Position numbers and translations under genes: made by a program
Shown here: positions 23,088 to 30,314 of the stretch, piece after piece
Layout: each line of letters begins with the position of its first letter
Position numbering within the stretch: position 1 is the stretch's first letter
Assembly: GCA_964584325.1 (NCBI GenBank)
Contig: CAZOZP010000047.1
Location: forward strand, 1 to 30,314
Source: CAZOZP01 sp964584325
GTDB taxonomy: Bacteria; Bacteroidota; Ignavibacteria; Ignavibacteriales; Melioribacteraceae
Length of the DNA: 30,314 bases
Reading direction: 5' to 3'
Notes under the pieces: generated by a model
What the model saw: only the letters and a program-made list of their open reading frames with translations
What the model was told of the DNA's origin: nothing
Databases searched by the model: none

Positions 23088-25607
23088 ATGAAAATAAACC
23101 GTTGTGATATTTACCCTATTGATGCTTCAACTCCAACTCCTGGTTCTGCTGATTACCTAAACTCAATTCAGGGTAAAATGAGTTATTTAACAAGTAAAAT
23201 GCAAGAGCATATTATAAATTCAAAAATATTTAACACAAAGTATTGGTTTACACCTCAGGCTCATAGTTGGGATGAAACGAATCCAAATCCTGATGCTCAT
23301 AGATTGAGGGAACCTTCTGTTTTTGAGACAATACTTATGAGCAATTTAGGTATATGTTATGGTGCAACTGGAATACAATATTTTATGTTTTCTAAAGTAT
23401 GGAATGGTTCAACGGTTTTGCCATACAAAACTTTGCTTGATGATGATAACTATAATTCTCCAATACCAAGATATTATGATTCGTATGGAAATTCTAAATG
23501 GGAGAAAATAAAGGCGTTTAATCTCAAACTAAAACAAATTGGCAACGAATTAGTTGGATTAACCTGGCAAAAAAGTTACTTTATAAATAACGGTACTCAA
23601 CCAATAGGTGAACCAATTAAAACCATTTCTACCACTTCAGACAGTCCTCAAAATACTTATATCCAACTAGGATTTTTCAAAAAAACTAATGAATTAGAGA
23701 ATCAAAATCTTGATTACATTTATGTAATCAATCGTCGTACCTTACCGGATGAAGAGCGAGCTTTTCAAATCGCAATAAACAAGAATAATTCTCCTTTTAA
23801 TAATTGGTTAATAAAGGAAATAGGAACAAATAATTCTTGGACGATTTCAAAAAATGGTTCATTTCAATGCACTTTTGCACCCGCAGAAGGAAAATTATTC
23901 AAACTGGAACCCGTTATGATAGCAGGAGGCACACTGTTATATGATGAAACTTTACCCTCAAATACAACATTGACGATTAAAGGAAATATTATTGTACAGG
24001 GATGCAAGCTTACCCTTAATACAAATACTACACTGAATTTTGGAGGAAATAACCTATTAATCCAAAACGCTGGGAATTTGACTTGTTCCGGTAATTCATC
24101 AAATAAAGTTGTCTTTAATTTTTATCCATATAATGGTTCCGGAATAAAAGTTGGTCCGGGTAATATATCTAGAATTAATCTAAACTATTGTATAGTTAAA
24201 AATGCCAGCATTGGTTTATATATTAATCAGACCGGATCCTCCGTTAAAAACACAGAGATATCTAATTGCGGGACAGGTATTTATATTTATAAGGTTAGTC
24301 CTACTTATGTTTACAATGAAAATGTTTACATTCAGAATTGCAATATCCATGATAATTACACTGGGATTTGGGCTATGTACTCAGATCCATACATTTCAGG
24401 AAATACGATCAAAATCAATAACATTGGTGTATTAGTTGAGAATTACTCCAAGCCATATTTTGGATGGAATCTGACTTTTGGAAATAATAATTTTTCAAAT
24501 AATGGAACAGCGATCAAAGTCAGTAATCAATCTAATCCAATGTTAGGGAAAAAGACTTGCCCAAATTGGATAGGAGGCAATAACACTTTTAATACAAATA
24601 CTCTATCTATTGAAGCTAAAAATTATTCAAATGTGATAGCAGAAAATAATTTTTGGGGTAGCAGCAGCCCAAATCCGCTTCTTTTTAGTAAAGATAATAC
24701 AAGTTCAATTTTATATTACCCTTTTAAATATTACCCGTCCACAGAAGATCCTTGCCTTTCTCAAAACCTTTTGGCTTCAACTTCTGCTGGAGAGAGTCAG
24801 GAAGTAATACTTCTGAAATCTGCTGAAACAAGTCTAGAGTTAGGCAACAACATTGAATCTGAAATTATCGTAAAAAGATTCATTGGAAAATACCCGGAAT
24901 CAATATTAATCCCATTCTCTTTAGATTTACTATCAAGATCAATAACAGATAAGGCATCGTATTTGAACTACCTCATATCATTATCCAATAAAAAAAGTAA
25001 GGTTCTTAGTACTTTAGCAAAATTACAACTATCTCATTTTGACAAAATAAATAATGTACAGTGGCTTGAGAAGGTTATTTTAGAAAAAAACATTCCACTA
25101 CTTACAGAAGCTGCATACTATGAGAAATTTATTTATTTACTGAATGATATTTGTGATACTTCTGCCGCAAAAGAAGTTGCAGGAGTAATAAAGAATATTT
25201 TCCCAAATTCACATAACCTCGACAATATCGAAATTCTTATGGGGATAAACACAAAATTACCTTATGTTGCTATGAAAATTAATAATCAAGATCAGTTGGA
25301 TACAATTAATATAAGTTCAAAACCTGCAATTTTTGAATTAAAGGGAAACTACCCAAATCCGTTTAACCCTTCAACCACAATCAGTTATTCACTCCCGGAA
25401 GATTGCACTGTTAAGATTGATATTTACAATGTAATGGGAGAACTTGTAACTACTTTAACTGACGGTTTAAAGAATTCAGGCAGCCACAGTGAGATATTTA
25501 ATGCCGGTTATCTTTCAAGCGGAGTTTATATTTACCGTATAACTGCTAAATCAGTTGAAGGAAGTAAAGTTTATTCTCAAAGTTCAAAAATGATATTGCT
25601 AAAGTAA
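23088..25607 (+). CDS. 3' part of the frameshift-split protein: barrel half, beta-helix, T9SS tail
   Basis: Frame of 839 codons from the first ATG, though it is open from 23043 and joins the previous gene if one T is removed; the full protein would be about 1,215 residues. The first 200 residues continue the barrel (CDIYPIDAS, WFTPQAHSWDE, NLGICYGATGIQYF). From about 280 to 560 lies a right-handed beta-helix of pectate-lyase type with many NCxI, GIxI and ISGNTI turns ending in ENNFWGSSSPN. A helical region follows (570-700), and then a T9SS sorting domain from about 750 (NYPNPFNPSTTISYSLPE ... SSKMILLK). The ATG at 23088 has no ribosome site and no signal peptide, so this part alone could not be exported. 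Likely role of the intact protein: polysaccharide binding or processing at the cell surface. Confidence 0.75.
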   Translation: MKINRCDIYPIDASTPTPGSADYLNSIQGKMSYLTSKMQEHIINSKIFNTKYWFTPQAHSWDETNPNPDAHRLREPSVFETILMSNLGICYGATGIQYFMFSKVWNGSTVLPYKTLLDDDNYNSPIPRYYDSYGNSKWEKIKAFNLKLKQIGNELVGLTWQKSYFINNGTQPIGEPIKTISTTSDSPQNTYIQLGFFKKTNELENQNLDYIYVINRRTLPDEERAFQIAINKNNSPFNNWLIKEIGTNNSWTISKNGSFQCTFAPAEGKLFKLEPVMIAGGTLLYDETLPSNTTLTIKGNIIVQGCKLTLNTNTTLNFGGNNLLIQNAGNLTCSGNSSNKVVFNFYPYNGSGIKVGPGNISRINLNYCIVKNASIGLYINQTGSSVKNTEISNCGTGIYIYKVSPTYVYNENVYIQNCNIHDNYTGIWAMYSDPYISGNTIKINNIGVLVENYSKPYFGWNLTFGNNNFSNNGTAIKVSNQSNPMLGKKTCPNWIGGNNTFNTNTLSIEAKNYSNVIAENNFWGSSSPNPLLFSKDNTSSILYYPFKYYPSTEDPCLSQNLLASTSAGESQEVILLKSAETSLELGNNIESEIIVKRFIGKYPESILIPFSLDLLSRSITDKASYLNYLISLSNKKSKVLSTLAKLQLSHFDKINNVQWLEKVILEKNIPLLTEAAYYEKFIYLLNDICDTSAAKEVAGVIKNIFPNSHNLDNIEILMGINTKLPYVAMKINNQDQLDTINISSKPAIFELKGNYPNPFNPSTTISYSLPEDCTVKIDIYNVMGELVTTLTDGLKNSGSHSEIFNAGYLSSGVYIYRITAKSVEGSKVYSQSSKMILLK

Positions 25608-25621
25608 TTTTATAACTTATC

Positions 25622-25650
25622 AAAGGAGGCCTAGTTGCCTCCTTTTTTTT
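25622..25650 (+). terminator. Rho-independent terminator after the secreted-protein genes
   Basis: AAAGGAGGC (25622-25630) and GCCTCCTTT (25637-25645) form a 9-bp stem around CTAGTT, followed by a T tract to 25650. It lies 14 bases after the stop. Confidence 0.92.
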
Positions 25651-25658
25651 ACCCCTCC

Positions 25659-25675
25659 GCACTACTCCGTAGTGC
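25659..25675. repeat. Short perfect hairpin GCACTAC-TCC-GTAGTGC
   Basis: A 7-bp stem with a three-base loop lies just past the terminator, in GC-richer DNA than its surroundings (25651-25720). It may be part of a dispersed repeat or decayed insertion; no gene is present between 25651 and 25856. Confidence 0.5.
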
Positions 25676-25856
25676 TCATGCTCCGCAAAGTTTGGAAGGA
25701 GAAATTGGGCAGATTATGTCGCGGGTTGCGATACAATTTCAAATATCCATCGATAGAAAAGATACCATACCAATGAAAGTGTTTATTTTCAATTTGAAGT
25801 TATTAACGTCAATTGTATTTGCCTCAAGCTACTCATTCAATTTAAGATATTTATTT

Positions 25857-26681
25857 TTATAACTTATTCTTCTTCCGGAAGCTTTCAATCATCTCTTTAA
25901 TTATGTCTTTTAACTTAATAGGTTCTACTATTTCAAGCATATCCCACCAACTGATACACCAGGAAGCAAGTTTATTTGTTAGGGGAACCTTTGTCTTTAA
26001 TATCAAATAGCCGTTTTCATCAATTATCAGCTCAAATTTTTCAAACCAGATTTTATCAAGGATTTCACTTTCAGCTTCAGGTGAAAATTTCAAAACTATT
26101 TCGCATTCCTGTTCATCTGTTTGCTGCAGGTCAATTTTCTCAGTATGTTTCCCGGTAAGTCTTAGTTCAATAATTCGGGTAACATAAAAAGTTTGTATCT
26201 GTTTCTCGCCTTCTTTAATAGCATGCAAAAGCCAATTATATTCATTCGCAAAAAGTCTTATGGGAATTAAGGAATAATTCTTTATCTGATTATCATAAAA
26301 TCTTTTGTATTTAATTTCAATCACAGTGTTTTCATTCACAGCTTTTGAAAGTAAAGCAAGATTTGGAAAGAAATCAGATTTGTTCTGTTTACTAAAGACT
26401 GATACCTGTTTTTTAAAGACATCTGAATTTAGTTTAAGAGGTAAATAATTAGCCAGGATTTCTATTAAGGGTTCTTGCGGTGGATTTTCCAGCAGTCTTA
26501 CTCTTTTCCCTCTGCTGAATATTTCGAGGCCGTAAGATCTTAAATTTTCAAGATCACGCTGAATGGTTACCTCAGTTACTCCATACTGCTCAGCAAAATC
26601 CAGCTTTGATTTTGTAACTCCATTCATTACAGCGGCTAAAATTTCGGTTTGTCTGATTATATCAGATATGTAGTCTTTCAT
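25857..26681 (-). CDS. WYL-domain transcriptional regulator (HTH plus WYL)
   Basis: Regulator of 274 residues. The N-terminal 60 residues form a DeoR/HTH_11-type winged helix (SKLDFAEQYGVTEVTIQRDLENLRSYGLEIFS). A WYL domain follows (about 110-190: NTVIEIKYKRFYDNQIKNYS, PIRLFANEYNWLLHAI, FYVTRIIEL), and the C-terminus (about 200-270) is the usual WCX-like extension. WYL proteins sense nucleic-acid or nucleotide ligands and often control phage-defence or DNA-damage genes. The ATG at 26681 is preferred over the TTG just before it. It stands at the end of a minus-strand accessory region, next to UDG-like and HAD genes, which it might control; that is a guess from position. Confidence 0.88.
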   Translation of the reverse strand: MKDYISDIIRQTEILAAVMNGVTKSKLDFAEQYGVTEVTIQRDLENLRSYGLEIFSRGKRVRLLENPPQEPLIEILANYLPLKLNSDVFKKQVSVFSKQNKSDFFPNLALLSKAVNENTVIEIKYKRFYDNQIKNYSLIPIRLFANEYNWLLHAIKEGEKQIQTFYVTRIIELRLTGKHTEKIDLQQTDEQECEIVLKFSPEAESEILDKIWFEKFELIIDENGYLILKTKVPLTNKLASWCISWWDMLEIVEPIKLKDIIKEMIESFRKKNKL

Positions 26682-26815
26682 CAAATAATTTCCATTGAAT
26701 GATCAGAATCAGTCCGGTAAAAACTTTACTTTAATCTATGTTAATTTTGATTATTATATTTTTATTCTTTCCCGGACTATTCAGATGTCTTGGTAAAATG
26801 TTTACAATAATGGTA

Positions 26816-27130
26816 TTACTTCTTATTTTTCTCATAATATTTATAAAATGAATCAATTGAATTGAATACCATTTTAGTATCAACTGTCTCTTTCCAAAGT
26901 TCCGGGTCATTATCAATCAACACATCAGCTTCAGGGATTAATTCCGTCCCTTTGGCGATATATCCGGCAGTCTTCCATTCCTGAGCATATTTGCCAATAT
27001 CCGGATTGCCGGAATACAACACGACCTTATGTTCAGAGATTAAGCTTTCAAGCTTGGGATGCTTGAACCAGGATTTTCCCCTGTCGTTGGTAATAATTGC
27101 TGTGTCATCAATGTCCAGAAGTATTTTCAT
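26816..27130 (-). CDS. Small HAD-superfamily phosphatase
   Basis: Protein of 104 residues with the main HAD motifs: motif I LLDIDDTAI (Asp6 nucleophile, Asp8), motif II VVLYSGN (Ser40), a probable motif III lysine near residue 60, and motif IV DVLIDNDPEL (Asp73, Asp75). There is no cap domain, which suits a large or polymeric substrate such as a protein or a nucleic-acid end. Its start overlaps the last 23 bases of the UDG-like gene in another frame, so the two are translationally coupled. The substrate cannot be given; a 3'/5' DNA-end phosphatase or nucleotidase are both possible. Confidence 0.78.
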   Translation of the reverse strand: MKILLDIDDTAIITNDRGKSWFKHPKLESLISEHKVVLYSGNPDIGKYAQEWKTAGYIAKGTELIPEADVLIDNDPELWKETVDTKMVFNSIDSFYKYYEKNKK

Positions 27131-27875
27131 TTATCATAACTTTTAATTTATTTATAGCATTAAGATTTATATCGTTTAAAAATATATCTGACCACCTGCT
27201 TATATGGGGTAGAACAATAACTTTGGGTGCGGATTCATTAAATATTTCTACAATTGTTTTATCATAACTCATCTCATATATGTTTATAGTATTAGACTTT
27301 GACAAATATTTAATTTCAATAGAATCGTTATGTAATTCATTTAAAAGAATACTGTTTTCTTTCATAGCTTTCTTAAAATGATTAAAACAGTCTGTTTTTC
27401 CTAAAATAAAGATATACCTACATTTTGAGTTACTAAGAAGAACCTTCCATCTTTGCCCATTCTCTAAAAGATAATTGTAATACTCTTTTTTACTATCAGG
27501 TATCGACTTAAATACTTTTTTATACTCCTCGTTAACATAGGTATTAGTACCCTTAAAGTTTAAAGGGAAAAGATTTGTTATGAAGATATTAGGATCATTC
27601 TTATCAAAGAAAATATTATTTTTTTCGTCTTCGTAGTTTCCAAGTCCGAGATCATTGATTAATGTTTTCAGTTTCTTATAATAATATTCTCCTTTTCCTT
27701 TATTATTGTCAATTTTGATATCATAATTCAATATCTTAGTTTCAAATTCATCAACATTAGATAAACAATCTTGAGTATTTCCACCAGGCTCTAATCCAAT
27801 AAACCAGAAAGGGGCGGTTAGATAATTCCCACATCCAGTAAACTTATTGTAGAATTCAAGTAATTCTAATTCCAT
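27108..27875 (-). CDS. Possible uracil-DNA-glycosylase-superfamily protein
   Basis: Protein of 255 residues, cytoplasmic. Three segments recall the UDG fold: FWFIGLEPGG (23-32) in the place of motif 1 (GxxPG loop), an ITNLFPLNFKG block (99-109), and VLPHISRWSD (221-230) in the place of the HPS motif with His224. The usual catalytic Asp/Asn of motif 1 is not clear (Glu29 stands near it), so activity on uracil is uncertain. AGAGGA lies four bases before the ATG. It is followed, with a 23-base overlap, by a HAD phosphatase gene. A general DNA-repair or nucleotide-related role is inferred from fold hints and the neighbour only; it may also be an uncharacterised family. Confidence 0.5.
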   Translation of the reverse strand: MELELLEFYNKFTGCGNYLTAPFWFIGLEPGGNTQDCLSNVDEFETKILNYDIKIDNNKGKGEYYYKKLKTLINDLGLGNYEDEKNNIFFDKNDPNIFITNLFPLNFKGTNTYVNEEYKKVFKSIPDSKKEYYNYLLENGQRWKVLLSNSKCRYIFILGKTDCFNHFKKAMKENSILLNELHNDSIEIKYLSKSNTINIYEMSYDKTIVEIFNESAPKVIVLPHISRWSDIFLNDINLNAINKLKVMINENTSGH

Positions 27876-27936
27876 TCTATCCTCTTTTTATTTTGAATAA
27901 TAAGGAACTTATACATTTTCACCTAACAATGCAACT

Positions 27937-28476
27937 TTACTTTGTTTTGATTTTACTGAATTTCACAATAAATTCTGGTTGAAGCATTGAACCGGCCTCA
28001 GTAAGACTTTTTTCAAGTATATAATCTCTATCGCCTTCTATAAATTTGAAATCGCAAATTACAAAATCTCCAATCTGCATCTCTGCAAGACTTGTATAAA
28101 TTTCAGAGTTTGATGGTATTAAAGTATTATACTGCATGTCCGAAAAATTGTTATTCCAGGTTTCTATTTCAATACTGTTAAAACTTATTTCGATATAGGC
28201 ATCACCATTCGAGGTTGTACCCAAAGCTGTGATTTTTCCTTCCCAATTTCTCATATTCAAACTAGTCAGCAAACTTTGTAATTGATTTTTGCGCTTTTCT
28301 CTGACCATTGTTTTTTTTATCTCATTTCTGGTCTGCTGATATTCCTGTTTATATTCGGAAATTATGCTGATAAAAGTATTCTGAATATTTTCAGCCTTAA
28401 TTTTATTTTGTGCTAAAATTGTGTTAGAACATACTGCCAGCAATATCAGTAAAAAAATATGTAAAGAGTTTTTCAT
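27937..28476 (-). CDS. Small exported protein, unknown function
   Basis: Product of 179 residues with a clear signal peptide (MKNSLHIFLLILLAVCSN, cut near TILAQ). A helical, charged stretch follows (about 25-70: ENIQNTFISIISEYKQEYQQ...), then a beta-rich half with WEGKITALG, DAYIEISF, EMQIGDFVICDF and EFIVKFSKI, which could be an OB-like barrel. The start is the ATG at 28476, with GGAG five bases upstream; the longer frame from 28491 would add five residues. It is probably periplasmic. I do not recognise a named family. Confidence 0.7.
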   Translation of the reverse strand: MKNSLHIFLLILLAVCSNTILAQNKIKAENIQNTFISIISEYKQEYQQTRNEIKKTMVREKRKNQLQSLLTSLNMRNWEGKITALGTTSNGDAYIEISFNSIEIETWNNNFSDMQYNTLIPSNSEIYTSLAEMQIGDFVICDFKFIEGDRDYILEKSLTEAGSMLQPEFIVKFSKIKTK

Positions 28477-28596
28477 AATGTCTCCATTCAAAGTATTTAA
28501 TTAGTTTAATCTATCTTCCAATTTTTGATAGTTCAGCGCAGTATCCCTGGATAATAAAAATCAGCCTATTTTCTCTGTAATATATTCCGTCGCACT

Positions 28597-28836
28597 CTAA
28601 TAAACGAAAATTGTTTGTTTTCTTATTCCCGTCAGGTTTTCATCCGGTATTTTTTCAACTGAATCTTTTGCAATGGGACAGCTATCTATTGTTAATCCCC
28701 CGTGAGTAATAAATTCAACTTCATACATATTATTATATGAATATATCACAGTACCGACAGTTCCTTTTCTTAAACAATAACGGTTTATATCTGTTTTCAG
28801 CCTAACAATATCGAATAAGTTTATTTCATTCTTCAA
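28597..28836 (-). CDS. DUF4926-like small protein
   Basis: Protein of 79 residues. The pattern LFDIVRLKTDINRYCLRKG, then TVGTVIYSYNNMYEVEFITHGG, matches DUF4926 proteins (D-V-L...L..G..GTVV......YEVEF.D..G). The start is TTG at 28836, immediately after the stop of the upstream gene, with GGAG about nine bases before it, so the pair is translationally coupled. DUF4926 genes are often beside DUF6883 genes, as here. They are suspected of toxin-antitoxin or immunity-type roles, without proof. Confidence 0.75.
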   Translation of the reverse strand: MKNEINLFDIVRLKTDINRYCLRKGTVGTVIYSYNNMYEVEFITHGGLTIDSCPIAKDSVEKIPDENLTGIRKQTIFVY

Positions 28837-29181
28837 TTAGGCTTCTCCTACAATCAGGTTAATGAATTCAACTTCTTTATTTCTTTTGTATATCCACAAT
28901 GTATGAATCAGTACCGGGGGCTTTTGATTAAGGTGTAGTTGTCCTGTAATCACAAATCTGAACAGAGTATTATTGTCTTGAACAGGCAATGCAGAAGTAA
29001 CTTTATATTTTTGAGGAAATTGTTTTAGCTGCGGAATTAAAATACCTAAAGCGTCTTTGTCTAATTGATATTCCTTCAACAGACTTGACTTATATATTCC
29101 CATAAAATGATCTTTACTGAATATATAATTCAGGAATATTTCTTCACTCATAATAGTATTTATGTCTTCCGGTATCTTCAT
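28837..29181 (-). CDS. DUF6883-like small protein
   Basis: Protein of 114 residues. It begins MKIPEDINTIMSEEIFLNYI, then has SKDHFMGIYKSSLLKEYQLDKDALGILIPQL and ends in HTLWIYKRNKEVEFINLIVGEA, which follows the DUF6883 plan (MKIPED....L..Y......KA.F....G......L...L......W.......F.T). The ATG at 29181 is preferred over the GTG just before it because GGAA is five bases upstream. The stop abuts the start of the DUF4926-like gene. Some DUF6883 domains occur at the ends of polymorphic toxins; whether this free-standing copy is toxic is unknown. Confidence 0.7.
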   Translation of the reverse strand: MKIPEDINTIMSEEIFLNYIFSKDHFMGIYKSSLLKEYQLDKDALGILIPQLKQFPQKYKVTSALPVQDNNTLFRFVITGQLHLNQKPPVLIHTLWIYKRNKEVEFINLIVGEA

Positions 29182-29246
29182 CACAATTCCAAATTTGACA
29201 TGGGAATTATAATGATATGCCGGGTTGGGTTCTTATCATTGAATGA

Positions 29247-30242
29247 TTAAAATATTTGTCCGCTGGAAAGTTTATCAAAAGTTAATCTCATGTTAACAAA
29301 ACATTTATTTAATAATTCATCTTCAAAGCAATCAAGCAGTATATCCGCATAACTTTTACAAATACCTTCGTTAATTATTGTTTTCACTATCTTGCCGTTT
29401 TCGTAATAGGTTATACATTTATTTGTTTCACTTTTAGAATTATGATAACTATCCTCTTTTCTAATTAAATTGCCATTTTCATATAAACAATAAACAAGCC
29501 TATATTCAAAGTCATTTTTAACCGAGATTTCCGTTTTACTAAGTATATTTCCATTCACATCAAAACAATTACTCCTCTCATATCTCCCATCATCATAATG
29601 GGAATTTTCGGCATTTCGAAGTAAGTTCCCTTCACCATCAAAACAATTAATACTCACAACATTGCCATCATCATCCATTTTAGATTCTTCAATTGATTTT
29701 ATTATATCATTCTTATCATATTCAATAGTTACGACTTTACCCGGAGTATTTTCGGTAACAACTTTTCTAACCATTATATGTTCTTCGTTAATAAAAATAT
29801 CAGTTTTAATATTTCCCTCTGTATTATAAATAGATTCACTTTCGAATATACCGTTACTTCTCCTAATTGTAGATATTTTTTCCCCGGAATCATTATATTT
29901 ATATTCGTTTGAAGAAGAATCACAATCTTTAAAATAATAGTGATCAAAAACTGTTTCGTTGTCTTCATTTGAAAATGACCACCAGCTGCTTAACAACTCT
30001 GCATCCTTTGTAGATAATCCTGAGAATATCATATTTCCGCTAATTCTCATATCAGGTTCATCCCAATAAACTGTTAGCTCATCTGTACCTTCTTCAAAAT
30101 CCCTATTGATTATCCAAAAAAACCGATCAAAAATTTCAAGTTCAATGTCTGTAGTTTCCGCATCTTCATTGAAGCTGCAACTAAAATTATACTTATCATT
30201 ATCTGAAATACCAATTCCACTTATATAAACCTTTTCCTGCAT
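29247..30242 (-). CDS. Protein with MORN/YD-like wording repeats, unknown function
   Basis: Protein of 331 residues, no signal peptide. The N-terminal 90 residues are acidic and beta-rich (DRFFWIINRDFEEGTDELTV). From about 110 there are repeats of about 20-25 residues of the form Y(N/D)..G.I....: KYNDSGEKISTI, IYNTEGNIKTDI, NCFDGEGNLLRNA, NCFDVNGNILSKTE, CLYENGNLIRKED and TYYENGKIVKTI. These resemble MORN_2/antitoxin-like or YD/RHS-type repeats. Similar proteins accompany polymorphic toxin loci, and DUF6883/DUF4926-like genes lie just downstream, so an immunity or toxin-associated role is possible. No ribosome site is clear at the ATG. Only 72 bases lie to the window edge. Confidence 0.6.
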   Translation of the reverse strand: MQEKVYISGIGISDNDKYNFSCSFNEDAETTDIELEIFDRFFWIINRDFEEGTDELTVYWDEPDMRISGNMIFSGLSTKDAELLSSWWSFSNEDNETVFDHYYFKDCDSSSNEYKYNDSGEKISTIRRSNGIFESESIYNTEGNIKTDIFINEEHIMVRKVVTENTPGKVVTIEYDKNDIIKSIEESKMDDDGNVVSINCFDGEGNLLRNAENSHYDDGRYERSNCFDVNGNILSKTEISVKNDFEYRLVYCLYENGNLIRKEDSYHNSKSETNKCITYYENGKIVKTIINEGICKSYADILLDCFEDELLNKCFVNMRLTFDKLSSGQIF

Positions 30243-30314
30243 CAGAACAAAGTCTTTGACTGTCGGTAAATTAAGAAAGGTCTCGCTTTATTTTGTGTGT
30301 TATAATCATCAAAT

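Noticed and set aside
1..30314. CRISPR array or complete insertion sequence
   Set aside because: No regularly spaced repeats with unique spacers and no transposase frame with terminal repeats were seen.

Overview
The window looks like a chromosome segment of a low-GC member of the Bacteroidota/Chlorobiota group, most likely an Ignavibacteria-like lineage. The basis is three large exported proteins that end in a type IX secretion (T9SS, Por) sorting domain with the signature NYPNPFNP or FPNPFNP, a Chlorobi-type malate dehydrogenase, and at least one promoter of the TTTG / TAnnTTTG kind. This placement is an inference from motifs; no database was searched.

Layout. (1) 1-9300 is ordinary chromosome: the start of an exported protein (cut by the window edge), phosphate acetyltransferase, a PerM/AI-2E-type membrane protein, an outer-membrane beta-barrel protein, an RsbW-like anti-sigma kinase, malate dehydrogenase with a clear terminator, TspO, and a large DUF2339 membrane protein whose linker carries in-frame repeats. 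(2) 9310-9383 is a CAT-anticodon tRNA, and 9337-15623 is an integrated element inserted in it. The element is bounded by two identical 156-bp direct repeats (unit length 6,131 bp). On the minus strand it carries a tyrosine integrase, a duplicated gene start, a 70-aa zinc-ribbon-like protein, a 337-aa unknown protein, a VirE_N-like primase fused to an SF3 helicase, a 93-aa Cys-rich protein and a frameshifted zinc-ribbon regulator. No capsid, packaging, conjugation or recognisable cargo gene is visible, so it resembles a phage satellite or small integrative replicon.

(3) 15624-25650 is a secretion cluster: a lipoprotein/metalloprotease pair on the minus strand, a decayed radC fragment, then on the plus strand an FG-GAP repeat protein and a TIM-barrel/beta-helix protein split in two by a one-base frameshift. 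All three secreted products have T9SS tails. (4) 25651-30314 is an accessory region on the minus strand: a WYL-domain regulator, a UDG-like protein overlapping a small HAD phosphatase, a small exported protein, a DUF6883-like/DUF4926-like pair, and a protein with wording-type repeats.

The most promising undescribed system is the 6.1-kb element. Besides its gene set it has paired AGTGCGAAA motifs just inside each end (candidate integrase arm sites), a perfect 26-bp inverted repeat made of GTGTAT iterons next to the primase-helicase (candidate replication origin), two interleaved inverted repeats able to form a pseudoknot in front of the primase gene, and an identical 12-mer at a fixed distance from two of its start codons.
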